Source of the DNA: an uncultured Prevotellaceae bacterium
GTDB taxonomy: Bacteria; Bacteroidota; Bacteroidia; Bacteroidales; Bacteroidaceae
Length of the DNA stretch: 43,306 bases
NCBI GenBank assembly: GCA_900315455.1
Contig: OMZE01000039.1
Coordinates: forward strand, 1 to 43,306
Reading direction: 5' to 3'
A program made the position numbers and the translations under genes. Position 1 is the stretch's first letter. Every line of letters starts with the position of its first letter. Below are positions 1 through 6,699 of this stretch, one piece after another. The notes beneath the pieces are model-generated. The model saw only the letters and a list, made by a program, of their open reading frames with translations. It made no database searches and was not told where the DNA came from.

Positions 1-310
1 GGCCCCTGAGGCGGCATAAAAAGGTGTTCTCGTCAAAATCAAGACAAAATCAAGATTTTCGAACAATGGCTACTGTCGAGCCTGAAGAATTGAAAAAAAG
101 ACAAAAATGGTGGCTTATGATACACTTTCAAAGATAGTGAAAGCCGAGCGGAATACGAAAAAAAACGATTTTTGTTTCTATTCCCGAGGTGCCGCCTATC
201 TTCGGCGGAGCCAAAGATAGTGAAAGGTGAGTGAAAAGCCTGTCCTACCGCCCAAAAACAACAGAATCAAGGGGACAGGTTTGATTCCTTAGACCGCCAA
301 AAATAGCACA
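1..310. other. Left-edge intergenic region, possible start of a leftward gene
   Basis: No gene is convincingly contained here. Positions 129-239 hold a minus-strand copy of the repeat element described separately, including two TATCTTTG -7-like boxes (129-136 and 212-219, read on the minus strand). A small inverted repeat, CCTGTCC (239-245) with GGACAGG (273-279), lies beside it. Its sequence around 264-287 resembles the left arm of the terminator at 3490-3534. On the minus strand an ATG at 15-17 opens a frame to the window edge, about 110 nt downstream of the last -7-like box. It could be the first codons of a gene to the left, but five codons are not enough to call it. Confidence 0.4.
129..239 (-). 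repeat. Hairpin/promoter-like dispersed repeat, left copy
   Basis: Read on the minus strand, this matches 6520-6639 along most of its length, with shared blocks GCACCTCGGGAATAGAAAC and GTATTCCGCTCGG. It contains a hairpin at 196-220 whose 7-bp stem is CTATCTT/AAGATAG. The other copy has CTACCTT/AAGGTAG, a paired change that keeps the stem. A second inverted repeat pairs the GGAATA-type ends. Two TATCTTTG boxes match the Bacteroidota -7 consensus. It could drive a gene to the left of the window. Confidence 0.75.
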
Positions 311-341
311 AACCCCGAAAGAAGGAAATACTTTCGGGGTT
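311..341. terminator. Terminator hairpin 3' of the amylase gene
   Basis: A perfect 11-bp inverted repeat, AACCCCGAAAG (311-321) and CTTTCGGGGTT (331-341), has a 9-nt loop. It lies about 30 bp beyond the stop of the minus-strand amylase gene. Read leftwards it is followed by a moderately T-rich stretch. Confidence 0.7.
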
Positions 342-369
342 CATGATTCTATATCGAATGGCTTATGCT

Positions 370-1695
370 TTAATACTTTAATATCAGATATTGGAAGGGA
401 GAAAGGACAATGGTCTTCTCTAATTTGATGTCTTTGTCGGTCATCATGTCTTTTGCTCCATGACCAATCCATTTTTCAGGGTTCTGAGCCGTCTTCTCCT
501 CATTACGTACATTGACAAGCACGAGGAAATGCTCCTTGCCATCAGTCTTTTCAAACACCAGTACATCAGGGTCAGCATAGGTGGTCAACTCTCCTTTCCG
601 CAGCGCAGGATGCTCATTGTATAGACCAATCAGTTTTTTGTATTCCTGATAAATCTCGGGCTTGGCACTCCAGTCTACCGGAACATACTTGAAGAAATTG
701 ATAGGTTCGGGATAGCCTACCTCCTGCGAACCATATATGAGCGCTCCACCATGTGGGAAAATGCTGGCCACATAGGCTGCCATGGCTCCGCGGTCGTTGG
801 TGAATTGAACACAAGGCTCTTTCTCGGTGGCATGGTCGTGGTTGGTGGTGAAGCGGAGTTTGACCTTCCCGGCAGGCAGACTGTCGTATTCAGCCTTGTC
901 GGCTGCTATCAGGTCTGATGCGGGTGCGCCATCAAATACTTTTACCAATGAGTCCTTGTAGTCCCATCCATAGTTCATGTCGAAACCGCCAATGGTGAAG
1001 TTATCCGGACGCTTGCCTTCTGCCAACATCACAATCTTCCGTTTGCCGGCAGCAGCACGGAGTTGGTCGATAGCATCTTTCCAGAAGTCGGCAGGCACAC
1101 CATCCGCCACATCGCAGCGGAAACCATCGATGCCTACATCGACAATCCAGAACTTCATGGCGTCGATCATGGCCTTCCTCATGTCCTCATTGTCATAATT
1201 CAGGTCTGCCACATCATACCATTCCCAGGGGCGTGGATGAATGATAGTGTCGGTCTTTTCATCGTGGGTATACCAGTCGGGATGTTCTTTAACCCAGGGA
1301 TGGTCCCATGCGGTGTGATTGGCCACCCAGTCGAGAATAATGCCCATGCCTTTCTCATGACAAGTATTGGTAAGATTCTTAAAGTCATCGATGGTGCCGA
1401 ATTCCGGGGCGATGGCTTTGTAGTCGCTGATGCAGTAGGGCGAGTTCTTCCCTTTTTCTATGCCGATGGGATAGATGGGCATCACCCATATCACATTCAC
1501 ACCCAGATCGCGGATAGAGTCAATACGGCTGGCTACCGCATTGAGAGAGTTTTCGGAAGCGAACACACGGGGGTTCACCTGATACATGGCAATGTCTGCA
1601 ACTGCCGGCATTTCAAAAGCAGCCTCATTTTCCTTTGGTGGCTCACAGGATACGGCAATTGCTAAAATGAAGATGGATAAAAGAAGTTTTTTCAT
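370..1695 (-). CDS. GH13 alpha-amylase family lipoprotein
   Basis: A secreted alpha-glucan hydrolase of glycoside hydrolase family 13, 441 residues, probably cleaving alpha-1,4 glucans at the cell surface or in the periplasm. The chosen start gives a lipoprotein signal, with the lipobox AVSC ending at Cys17. The frame stays open upstream to 1860, but that extension has no signal character and covers the likely promoter. The (beta/alpha)8 motifs appear in order: DWVANH (residues 122-127), GFRCDVAD with nucleophile Asp195, MLAEG with acid/base Glu226, and TTNHD with Asp287. It is on the short side for GH13, with only a small C-terminal beta domain and no extra binding module. It stands alone, with no susC/susD pair nearby, so the precise substrate is unknown. 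The terminator at 311-341 suggests a single-gene transcript. Confidence 0.9.
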   Translation of the reverse strand: MKKLLLSIFILAIAVSCEPPKENEAAFEMPAVADIAMYQVNPRVFASENSLNAVASRIDSIRDLGVNVIWVMPIYPIGIEKGKNSPYCISDYKAIAPEFGTIDDFKNLTNTCHEKGMGIILDWVANHTAWDHPWVKEHPDWYTHDEKTDTIIHPRPWEWYDVADLNYDNEDMRKAMIDAMKFWIVDVGIDGFRCDVADGVPADFWKDAIDQLRAAAGKRKIVMLAEGKRPDNFTIGGFDMNYGWDYKDSLVKVFDGAPASDLIAADKAEYDSLPAGKVKLRFTTNHDHATEKEPCVQFTNDRGAMAAYVASIFPHGGALIYGSQEVGYPEPINFFKYVPVDWSAKPEIYQEYKKLIGLYNEHPALRKGELTTYADPDVLVFEKTDGKEHFLVLVNVRNEEKTAQNPEKWIGHGAKDMMTDKDIKLEKTIVLSPFQYLILKY

Positions 1696-1723
1696 AAAAA
1701 ATAGAGCATAAAAATATCGAATA

Positions 1724-1731
1724 CAAAAATA
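1724..1731 (-). promoter_or_regulatory. Putative -7 box of the amylase gene
   Basis: The minus strand reads TATTTTTG here, a full match to TAnnTTTG, 29 bp upstream of the proposed start codon. The nearest TTTG on the -33 side (1756-1759) is 24 bp away, a little farther than usual. If used, it rules out the longer upstream start. Confidence 0.5.
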
Positions 1732-1924
1732 AGGGAAAAAACAACTGCAGATTTTCAAATCGCAATAAATCTGATTGTTACCTTGTGCAAACGATTGAAC
1801 AGAGACGCGAATATGTATATGATGCAATAAGTAAAAATACCACTTGATTGTCTCAACCATTTACCGCAAACTTCAGAACTCCTTTCTATTTGCTGTAGTT
1901 GAGTTAAAAAGAGCATAGAATATG

Positions 1925-1954
1925 TTTGCAGAATCCAAAAAAATATTATATTTG
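1925..1954 (+). promoter_or_regulatory. Bacteroidota-type promoter for the 1985 gene
   Basis: TTTG (1925-1928), an 18-bp spacer and TATATTTG (1947-1954). The transcript would begin near 1960, so translation must start at the ATG at 1985, not at the in-frame ATG at 1922 inside the promoter. The -7 box runs into TTTGCAGCGC, also seen at two other promoters in the window. Confidence 0.7.
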
Positions 1955-1984
1955 CAGCGCAAGAATTCTAAACCATTTTACAAT

Positions 1985-2602
1985 ATGAAAAGATTATCAC
2001 TGGCTATTGCCTTGCTGTGCTCCACTATGATGCTGTCGGCACAGGAAACCATCAAAGTCAACTATCAAGGAGCAAGACCCACTATCAGCGACTTTGCTTG
2101 GGCTTTGCTTTCCAATTATGTGTGGAACGAAGAAGATGACGTTCTCGATGAATCGACAAATGCAGCCAAGCAGGCTTGGACAAATTATCGCAAGGGTATT
2201 CCGCTCGAAGAGGGCGATAAGATTACCGTCGACCAGAAAAACGGATACGCCGTCTATGAGTCTTGTGATGGGAATGATTGTTTGATCGTGGAGATGTGCT
2301 ATTGGAACGAGTCCGACCAGAAGCACAAACTATTTGCCTACAATGTGAAATGCTACAGGGATGGTGCTTATTCGCCAGGCCAGTTTGACGGTCTCCTTTT
2401 CTACCGCTACAACAATGCCACGAAGAAGATGACCTCTTGTGAGGCTCCTGGCTTTGAGGTGGAGTTTGGTACTGAAGACGGCGCCTGGGTCTGCTACGAT
2501 CTGCCGCGCGTCGGCAAAAACATCATTTACACAGAGTGGAAAGATAACAAGAAGAAGAGGCAGAAGACTCTGAAATGGAATGGACGCAAGTTCAGTTTCT
2601 AA
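1985..2602 (+). CDS. Secreted protein of unknown function
   Basis: A 205-residue protein with a clear signal peptide: Lys-Arg after Met, a hydrophobic core to about residue 17, and a likely cleavage after LSA. The mature part is rich in aromatic and charged residues. It has several cysteines (CDGNDC, then single Cys in MCYW, VKCY, SCEAP and VCYD) that could form periplasmic disulfides. It ends in a strongly basic tail containing KKKRQK. I recognise no domain. It has its own promoter, is followed by an intergenic stretch with tandem repeats, and shows no operon link to the beta-barrel gene downstream. Periplasmic or surface location is inferred from the signal peptide only. Confidence 0.75.
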   Translation: MKRLSLAIALLCSTMMLSAQETIKVNYQGARPTISDFAWALLSNYVWNEEDDVLDESTNAAKQAWTNYRKGIPLEEGDKITVDQKNGYAVYESCDGNDCLIVEMCYWNESDQKHKLFAYNVKCYRDGAYSPGQFDGLLFYRYNNATKKMTSCEAPGFEVEFGTEDGAWVCYDLPRVGKNIIYTEWKDNKKKRQKTLKWNGRKFSF

Positions 2603-2670
2603 GTTTTAAACGCTTCATTATCTCAACCATTTGCAGTTGAGCCTTGATGGCTTTGTAAATATCTCCTAAC

Positions 2671-2705
2671 ATTCCTGACATTCCTGATATTCCTGAATTC
2701 CTGTC
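2671..2705 (+). repeat. 9-bp tandem repeat, four units
   Basis: Four consecutive units of ATTCCTGAN (ATTCCTGAC, ATTCCTGAT, ATTCCTGA, ATTCCTGTC), with one unit a base short. They lie between the stop of the 1985 gene and the promoter region of the 2768 gene. Confidence 0.8.
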
Positions 2706-2767
2706 ATTTTTCCCTGATATCAGATAATATTTGGTGTGGGATATCGTTATTTTAGAAAAAGACACAC

Positions 2768-3466
2768 ATGAAGAAGTATTTTGTTTTGTTATTGATGGCC
2801 TTGTTCTTCTCGTCGGCGATGAAAGGTCAGGAACGCGTAGGAACCTTCTCGCTGATACCGAAAATCGGCGTTAGTCTAGCCAATCTGTCGGGCGAGGAGA
2901 TATATTATAATAATGCGGAAATTCCTGCCAAAGGGAAATACAATGCCCGGTTTGTGGGAGGCGTGGAAGCCGTTTACCAGATGCTGCCCATGACAAGCAT
3001 ATCTATCGGAGTGGGCTACGTACAGCAGGGATGCCGGTTCTCTGACCTTGAGTTTGGCAACCCCGAGACCATTTCGGAGAGTTGGGACGATGTTCGCTCC
3101 AGATTGGACTATATCCAGTGTCCGCTCACCATCAACCAGTATATAGCGGATGGACTGGCCGTGAAGGCAGGTCTCCAATTGGGGTTCCTCCTCAATTCGG
3201 ACTACTCCTTTTCGCTCACCCCCATCAAGCATTTTCCTGATGGCTCGATAGAGTATGGAAAGACCGAGGACATGACGATAGACCAAAAAGACGTGATGCG
3301 CTCAGTGGATGTCTCTATCCCCGTAGGTCTTTCGTATGAGTATCTCAATGTGGTGCTCGATGCCCGTTATCATTTCAGCCTGACTGATATCTACAAGGAC
3401 AAGTCGTGGCCTTCAGAGAAAAACAAAGTGTTCACTATCACCGTGGGATATAAGTTCAATCTCTAG
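2768..3466 (+). CDS. Outer-membrane beta-barrel protein (PorT/OMP_b-brl type)
   Basis: A 232-residue protein with a signal peptide (Lys-Lys, hydrophobic core, cleavage near residue 20 before QERVG). The mature part has alternating hydrophobic/polar strands of a small eight- to ten-stranded barrel: SLIPKIGVSLANL near the start, SISIGVGYVQQG, VKAGLQLGFLL, VDVSIPVGLSYEY, VVLDARYHFSL. It finishes with the strand FTITVGYKFNL, ending in an aromatic/hydrophobic residue as barrel-assembly substrates do. This matches the outer-membrane beta-barrel family common in Bacteroidota. The ligand or role cannot be told from sequence. It is closed by the bidirectional terminator at 3490-3534. Confidence 0.8.
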   Translation: MKKYFVLLLMALFFSSAMKGQERVGTFSLIPKIGVSLANLSGEEIYYNNAEIPAKGKYNARFVGGVEAVYQMLPMTSISIGVGYVQQGCRFSDLEFGNPETISESWDDVRSRLDYIQCPLTINQYIADGLAVKAGLQLGFLLNSDYSFSLTPIKHFPDGSIEYGKTEDMTIDQKDVMRSVDVSIPVGLSYEYLNVVLDARYHFSLTDIYKDKSWPSEKNKVFTITVGYKFNL

Positions 3467-3489
3467 AAAGAGAGGTAAAGGCAAGAATC

Positions 3490-3534
3490 AAGGGGAGAGG
3501 TTTTAATTCCGCGGAATCAAAAACCTCTCCCCTT
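3490..3534. terminator. Bidirectional terminator between convergent genes
   Basis: A perfect 15-bp inverted repeat, AAGGGGAGAGGTTTT (3490-3504) and AAAACCTCTCCCCTT (3520-3534), with a palindromic GGAATTCC-like loop region. It sits between the stops of the beta-barrel gene (+) and the methyltransferase gene (-) and can serve both. Confidence 0.85.
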
Positions 3535-3542
3535 CATTTGGC

Positions 3543-4208
3543 TTACTTCTTCCTGGCCCTGAAATAGAGCATGGCTCCCTCCACGTGGAAGTCGATGATG
3601 TCATAATATGGCTCCAGGCGCCGACGCACATCGCTGGCCGTGTCGAAAGGTGGTGTAAACCATCCCATGTGGGTCATTACTGTCTTGGCGAGACAGTCGG
3701 CAACCTTCTGCTCTCCTGCTATATAGAAACAAGCCAACAGTTCTCCGCTAGGTTTCAACGTGCGCAGAATCTCTGAGTATGCCTTGTCTTTATCGGGGAA
3801 CACATGCAGTCCGTTCATGCAAAGCACGATGTCGAACGAACCATCCTTGAAAGGCAACGCGCCTACGTCGCCCTGTATTGTCTTGATATTGGAAATGCCC
3901 GCTTCACGAAACCTGTATGCTGCTTGCTCGAGCATGTCATGGCTATAGTCCAGGCAGGTGATGTCGGCTTGCTTCATCCTGCCATACTTCTCGGCAGTGA
4001 ATACAGCCGTTCCCACGGGCACGTCGAGCATGCTGCCCTTGAAGTCATCTGGAATCCATCCCAGCACCCTGCGGGCAATCTCGTTGTCATCTACACCGCC
4101 CCAAAGCAACCTGAAATACAACTTGCTCCACCACTTGCCTTGCGTGATGGCATCATCATAGAAACTCTTGCTGAACTTGTACGAATTCTTAATCTTGTCT
4201 TTCTTCAT
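3543..4208 (-). CDS. Class I SAM-dependent methyltransferase
   Basis: A 221-residue cytoplasmic enzyme with a Rossmann-like methyltransferase fold (Methyltransf_11 type). Motif I is MLDVPVGTAVF (about residues 60-70), in which the usual DxGxGxG has a Pro and a Val in place of the first two variable positions. An acidic residue follows in ITCLDYS. Motif II/III is IQGDVGALPFKDGSFDIVLC, and the post-motif region is ILRTLKPSGELLACFY. This resembles ubiquinone/menaquinone-type methyltransferases, but the substrate cannot be named. The N-terminal 40 residues are Lys/Tyr/Trp-rich and may form the substrate lid. It is a single-gene unit facing the beta-barrel gene. Confidence 0.85.
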   Translation of the reverse strand: MKKDKIKNSYKFSKSFYDDAITQGKWWSKLYFRLLWGGVDDNEIARRVLGWIPDDFKGSMLDVPVGTAVFTAEKYGRMKQADITCLDYSHDMLEQAAYRFREAGISNIKTIQGDVGALPFKDGSFDIVLCMNGLHVFPDKDKAYSEILRTLKPSGELLACFYIAGEQKVADCLAKTVMTHMGWFTPPFDTASDVRRRLEPYYDIIDFHVEGAMLYFRARKK

Positions 4209-4659
4209 CTTTTTCTTTTTTTTGTTTCCGGGTGCAAAGGTAAGGAATATTCATTGCAACTCAGTTGCAAAGTTTGGAACCGCTCTTAGAATCCCTTCTT
4301 AGGTTTCCGAACCCTATCTTTACTAAAAGGTGGCAGATCGTCACCGACATGCCACCCACTTCGTTAATAAATCTATGAAATACGTACCTATAATACTTGT
4401 CTTCGCGGTTGCAAAGTTATGGCGAAAAAAAGAAATAGACAATACCTAAAAATGAGTGTTTTTATGAGTAAATGATATAATCACTGTACAAGACAACTTA
4501 AGAGCCAATCCTGGAGCAACATAATAGTTGGCCTTCCATACACATCAGTCTACAGACTTGTCAATCAAGGATAGATGCTTCAAGGACGAAGAATTCATAG
4601 ACTGCCCCCTTGGTTCCCAATGAATTTTTTGCCTAGTATGAGAAATTTAAAGTGCTCAA
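4209..4659. other. Intergenic region between divergent genes
   Basis: No gene is supported. For the minus-strand methyltransferase there are two -7-like boxes, TACCTTTG (4235-4242, minus) and TAACTTTG (4412-4419, minus). The second has ATTG at a 20-bp spacing. A hairpin, GGTGGCA (4329-4335) with TGCCACC (4350-4356), lies between them and could act on a long leader from the distal start. I recognise nothing in 4445-4659 apart from low GC. Confidence 0.45.
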
Positions 4660-4691
4660 TTTGGCTTTTCATTGGTTTAATCGTACCTTTG
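4660..4691 (+). promoter_or_regulatory. Promoter of the PAP2 phosphatase gene
   Basis: TTTG (4660-4663), a 20-bp spacer and TACCTTTG (4684-4691): an ideal Bacteroidota promoter, giving a leader of about 50 nt before the ATG at 4748. Confidence 0.8.
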
Positions 4692-4747
4692 CAGCGCAAA
4701 AAGTCAAATAGAACAAATCAAAATCAATATTATTAACATTTCATAAT

Positions 4748-5602
4748 ATGAAAAAGATGCTATTGATGGCTGTAACCGCCATATCGGTTACGATGAGTGT
4801 TAACGCTCAGGATGATGCATTGCAACCCTATTTTGAGTTGGACCAACTCCCACAACTGATTAATATTATGCCGCCTCCTCCTGCTTTCGACAGCCCGGAG
4901 TTTGCCAACGACGTGGTGCGCTATGGATGGGGCAAACAGCAGCGACAGGATAAAGAACGCGTGGAACTGGCCATTGCCGATGCGGAATGGGACGACCACA
5001 CCAAACTTTATGCACAGTGGAAAGATGCTTTCGGACTGGAGATTACCGAGACCGGAACACCCGAAATATGGAAACTGATGGAGACTAGCCTTGCCACTAC
5101 CGACCCCATGCGTAAGGAGACCAAGGCATTCTATCATCGCCAGCGTCCTTTTGAGCGTTTCGACGACTCCATGCCGTCGCATGAGGAAGACAACTTGCGC
5201 GGTGAAGGCAGTTATCCCTCTGGCCATAGCCTACGCGGATGGGGCATCTCACTGCTCTTGGCACAGATAGCCCCTTCACGTGCCGATGAAATCTTCAGCC
5301 GTGGCTGGGACTACTGCAACAGCCGTGTTATCGTGGGTGCCCACTGGCAGAGTGATGTTGATGCCAGCCGTACTGCTGCCAGCATCGGCTTCTGTGCTTT
5401 GCAGGGCAGTGAAGCCTTCATCACACAGATGAAGAAGGCACAGCAGGAGTATCAGGAGAAGACCGGCAGTGCGGGCATGCGCACGGTCGTTGCTCCCGAC
5501 AATCAGTCGTCTGCCCGTATCTACCGCATCGATGGCACAGCCGTTGATGAGAACGCTCAGGGTATCATTATTGAGGAAGGAAAGAAAATAGTGAAACCAT
5601 GA
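4748..5602 (+). CDS. PAP2-family class A-like acid phosphatase, secreted
   Basis: A 284-residue periplasmic phosphomonoesterase of the PAP2 / vanadium haloperoxidase superfamily. The signal peptide ends near residue 20 (VNA). All three signature motifs are present: KAFYHRQRP (Lys126 to Arg133-Pro134, the KX6RP motif), PSGH (157-160, with His160 the expected acid/base) and SRVIVGAHWQSD (Arg193, nucleophile His199, Asp203). There is no transmembrane bundle, so it resembles soluble class A non-specific acid phosphatases (PhoN/PhoC) and not membrane lipid phosphatases. Beyond about residue 230 a tail contains ARIYRIDGTAVDENAQGI. This looks like a shortened C-terminal 'ydl-G-' beta segment of the type used for sorting, but it is too short to call. 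Confidence 0.9.
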   Translation: MKKMLLMAVTAISVTMSVNAQDDALQPYFELDQLPQLINIMPPPPAFDSPEFANDVVRYGWGKQQRQDKERVELAIADAEWDDHTKLYAQWKDAFGLEITETGTPEIWKLMETSLATTDPMRKETKAFYHRQRPFERFDDSMPSHEEDNLRGEGSYPSGHSLRGWGISLLLAQIAPSRADEIFSRGWDYCNSRVIVGAHWQSDVDASRTAASIGFCALQGSEAFITQMKKAQQEYQEKTGSAGMRTVVAPDNQSSARIYRIDGTAVDENAQGIIIEEGKKIVKP

Positions 5603-5667
5603 GGTGGTCACTCAATTAGTAATCACGGAGGCAGTCGGAAGATTGCTTGCAAGAGAACAATGAAAAA

Positions 5668-5692
5668 GGCGCGGAATCACACATTCCGCGCC
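5668..5692. terminator. Bidirectional terminator
   Basis: Perfect 10-bp stem, GGCGCGGAAT (5668-5677) and ATTCCGCGCC (5683-5692), 5-nt loop, with an A-run before and a T-run after. It therefore works for both the phosphatase gene and the convergent lipoprotein gene. Confidence 0.9.
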
Positions 5693-5720
5693 ATTTTTAA
5701 TGTAAAACTATTGAATTGCG

Positions 5721-6317
5721 TTACTTCCATTTGACCAGCAGATCGGTGAGCGGCTTGGCGGTTTCCGAGGCAATCTTGTCGATAAACTGCTGTGCCTCTT
5801 TCTCGTCATAAGGCTCTCCGAGGTCATTGGTGAAGGTCTTTTTCCCGTCCTTCTCTGTCACGGTGAATAGTTGATTGAAGCCCTCATGTTCTGTCTTCTC
5901 ATAATAGGTGGTCTTTTCGCTGTCCTTGATCACCAGCGCATCACCCTGGAATGATAGTTCCTGTCCTTCGCAGACGGGCACTCCGTCAAAATTGTCGATG
6001 TCTTTCATGTCTTTGTAGAAAGAGAGGAGCAGTCCGTCCTTACCGTCTTCAGAAATCAGGAAGACATAGTCGCCGGCAAGAGCGTAGTGGGCGATTGGCT
6101 TATCCTCGCCGATAGACATCTCCCACAGTGCTTGAATGTCCTCCAGGTGCGCCTGGATGTTGCTCTCTGCCGCAGACACAAGGGCAGTGTCGGGTGCTGC
6201 ATAGGCGGGTTGATCACTGGGTTGGGCTTTCTCCGGGGCTTTGTTGGTGCAGGAAACGAATACCAGACCCAAAGCCATCATGGAAAACAAAACGGTTTTT
6301 ACGAATACTTTTTTCAT
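5721..6317 (-). CDS. Lipoprotein of unknown function
   Basis: A 198-residue lipoprotein. The signal peptide carries the lipobox VFVSC with Cys at about residue 23, followed by a Pro/Ala/Lys-rich linker. The globular part is acidic and mixed in secondary structure, with several short beta strands (HYALAGDYVFLIS, DGLLLSFYK, TTYYEKTEHEGFNQLFTV) and a C-terminal helix. No domain is recognised. The minus strand has a TATCTTTG box at 6368-6375, about 50 bp before the start. The gene is a single unit ending at the shared terminator. Membrane anchoring is inferred from the lipobox only. Confidence 0.75.
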   Translation of the reverse strand: MKKVFVKTVLFSMMALGLVFVSCTNKAPEKAQPSDQPAYAAPDTALVSAAESNIQAHLEDIQALWEMSIGEDKPIAHYALAGDYVFLISEDGKDGLLLSFYKDMKDIDNFDGVPVCEGQELSFQGDALVIKDSEKTTYYEKTEHEGFNQLFTVTEKDGKKTFTNDLGEPYDEKEAQQFIDKIASETAKPLTDLLVKWK

Positions 6318-6367
6318 TGTTTTTATGGATTAATGATAATGGCTGAAAGAATACGAAGAATTAGTTA

Positions 6368-6375
6368 CAAAGATA
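6368..6375 (-). promoter_or_regulatory. Putative -7 box of the lipoprotein gene
   Basis: The minus strand reads TATCTTTG, a full match to TAnnTTTG, 50 bp upstream of the start codon. No good TTTG is seen at the -33 position. Confidence 0.5.
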
Positions 6376-6482
6376 TGTAAAGAATCGTTTTCTTGCATAT
6401 AAAAGGCGCATGCTTTTGTCTTTATTTTTCCATAATTCACATTATTTAACCGAATGAATCCTACACCCGAAGAATGCTGCGG

Positions 6483-6639
6483 CTCGGAAAAGAAAACAAA
6501 AACTTTGTTATTTGTTTTGCTTTTCGCTCACCTTGCACTACCTTTGCCGCTGCGCGGCGAAGGTAGGCTGCACCTCGGGAATAGAAACAAAAAACTTTGT
6601 CTTTTGTTTCGTATTCCGCTCGGTTTGCACTACCTTTGC
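6483..6639 (+). repeat. Hairpin/promoter-like dispersed repeat, right copy, with internal duplication
   Basis: Two related units lie in tandem, 6483-6547 and 6574-6639. Each runs from CTCGG(A/G)AA through a (G)AAACAAAA / TTTTGTTT inverted repeat to TGCACTACCTTTGC. They are separated by a perfect-arm hairpin at 6538-6566 (CTACCTT / AAGGTAG outer stem, GCCGC/GCGGC inner stem). The part from 6520 on matches the minus strand of 129-239. TTTG (6516-6519), a 19-bp spacer and TACCTTTG (6539-6546) form a full promoter match. A second TACCTTTG lies at 6631-6638. It is the only upstream region of the metallophosphoesterase gene. Confidence 0.8.
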
Positions 6640-6699
6640 ACTATCTTTTATGGTGCCGGTCTATCAAAGGCACCTTTTGGCTACATAACACCACCGATT

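Noticed and set aside
1696-1860. Upstream extension of the amylase gene (55 extra codons)
   Set aside because: It would put the lipoprotein signal in the middle of the protein and crosses the likely promoter at 1724-1731.
4209-4659. Short genes or an RNA gene in the 450-bp gap
   Set aside because: No open frame with coding character, no cloverleaf and no complete promoter-terminator unit; only boxes for the methyltransferase and one small hairpin.
6454-6699. Upstream extension of the metallophosphoesterase gene (82 extra codons)
   Set aside because: The sequence is the repeat element with promoter boxes, and the true signal peptide starts at 6700.
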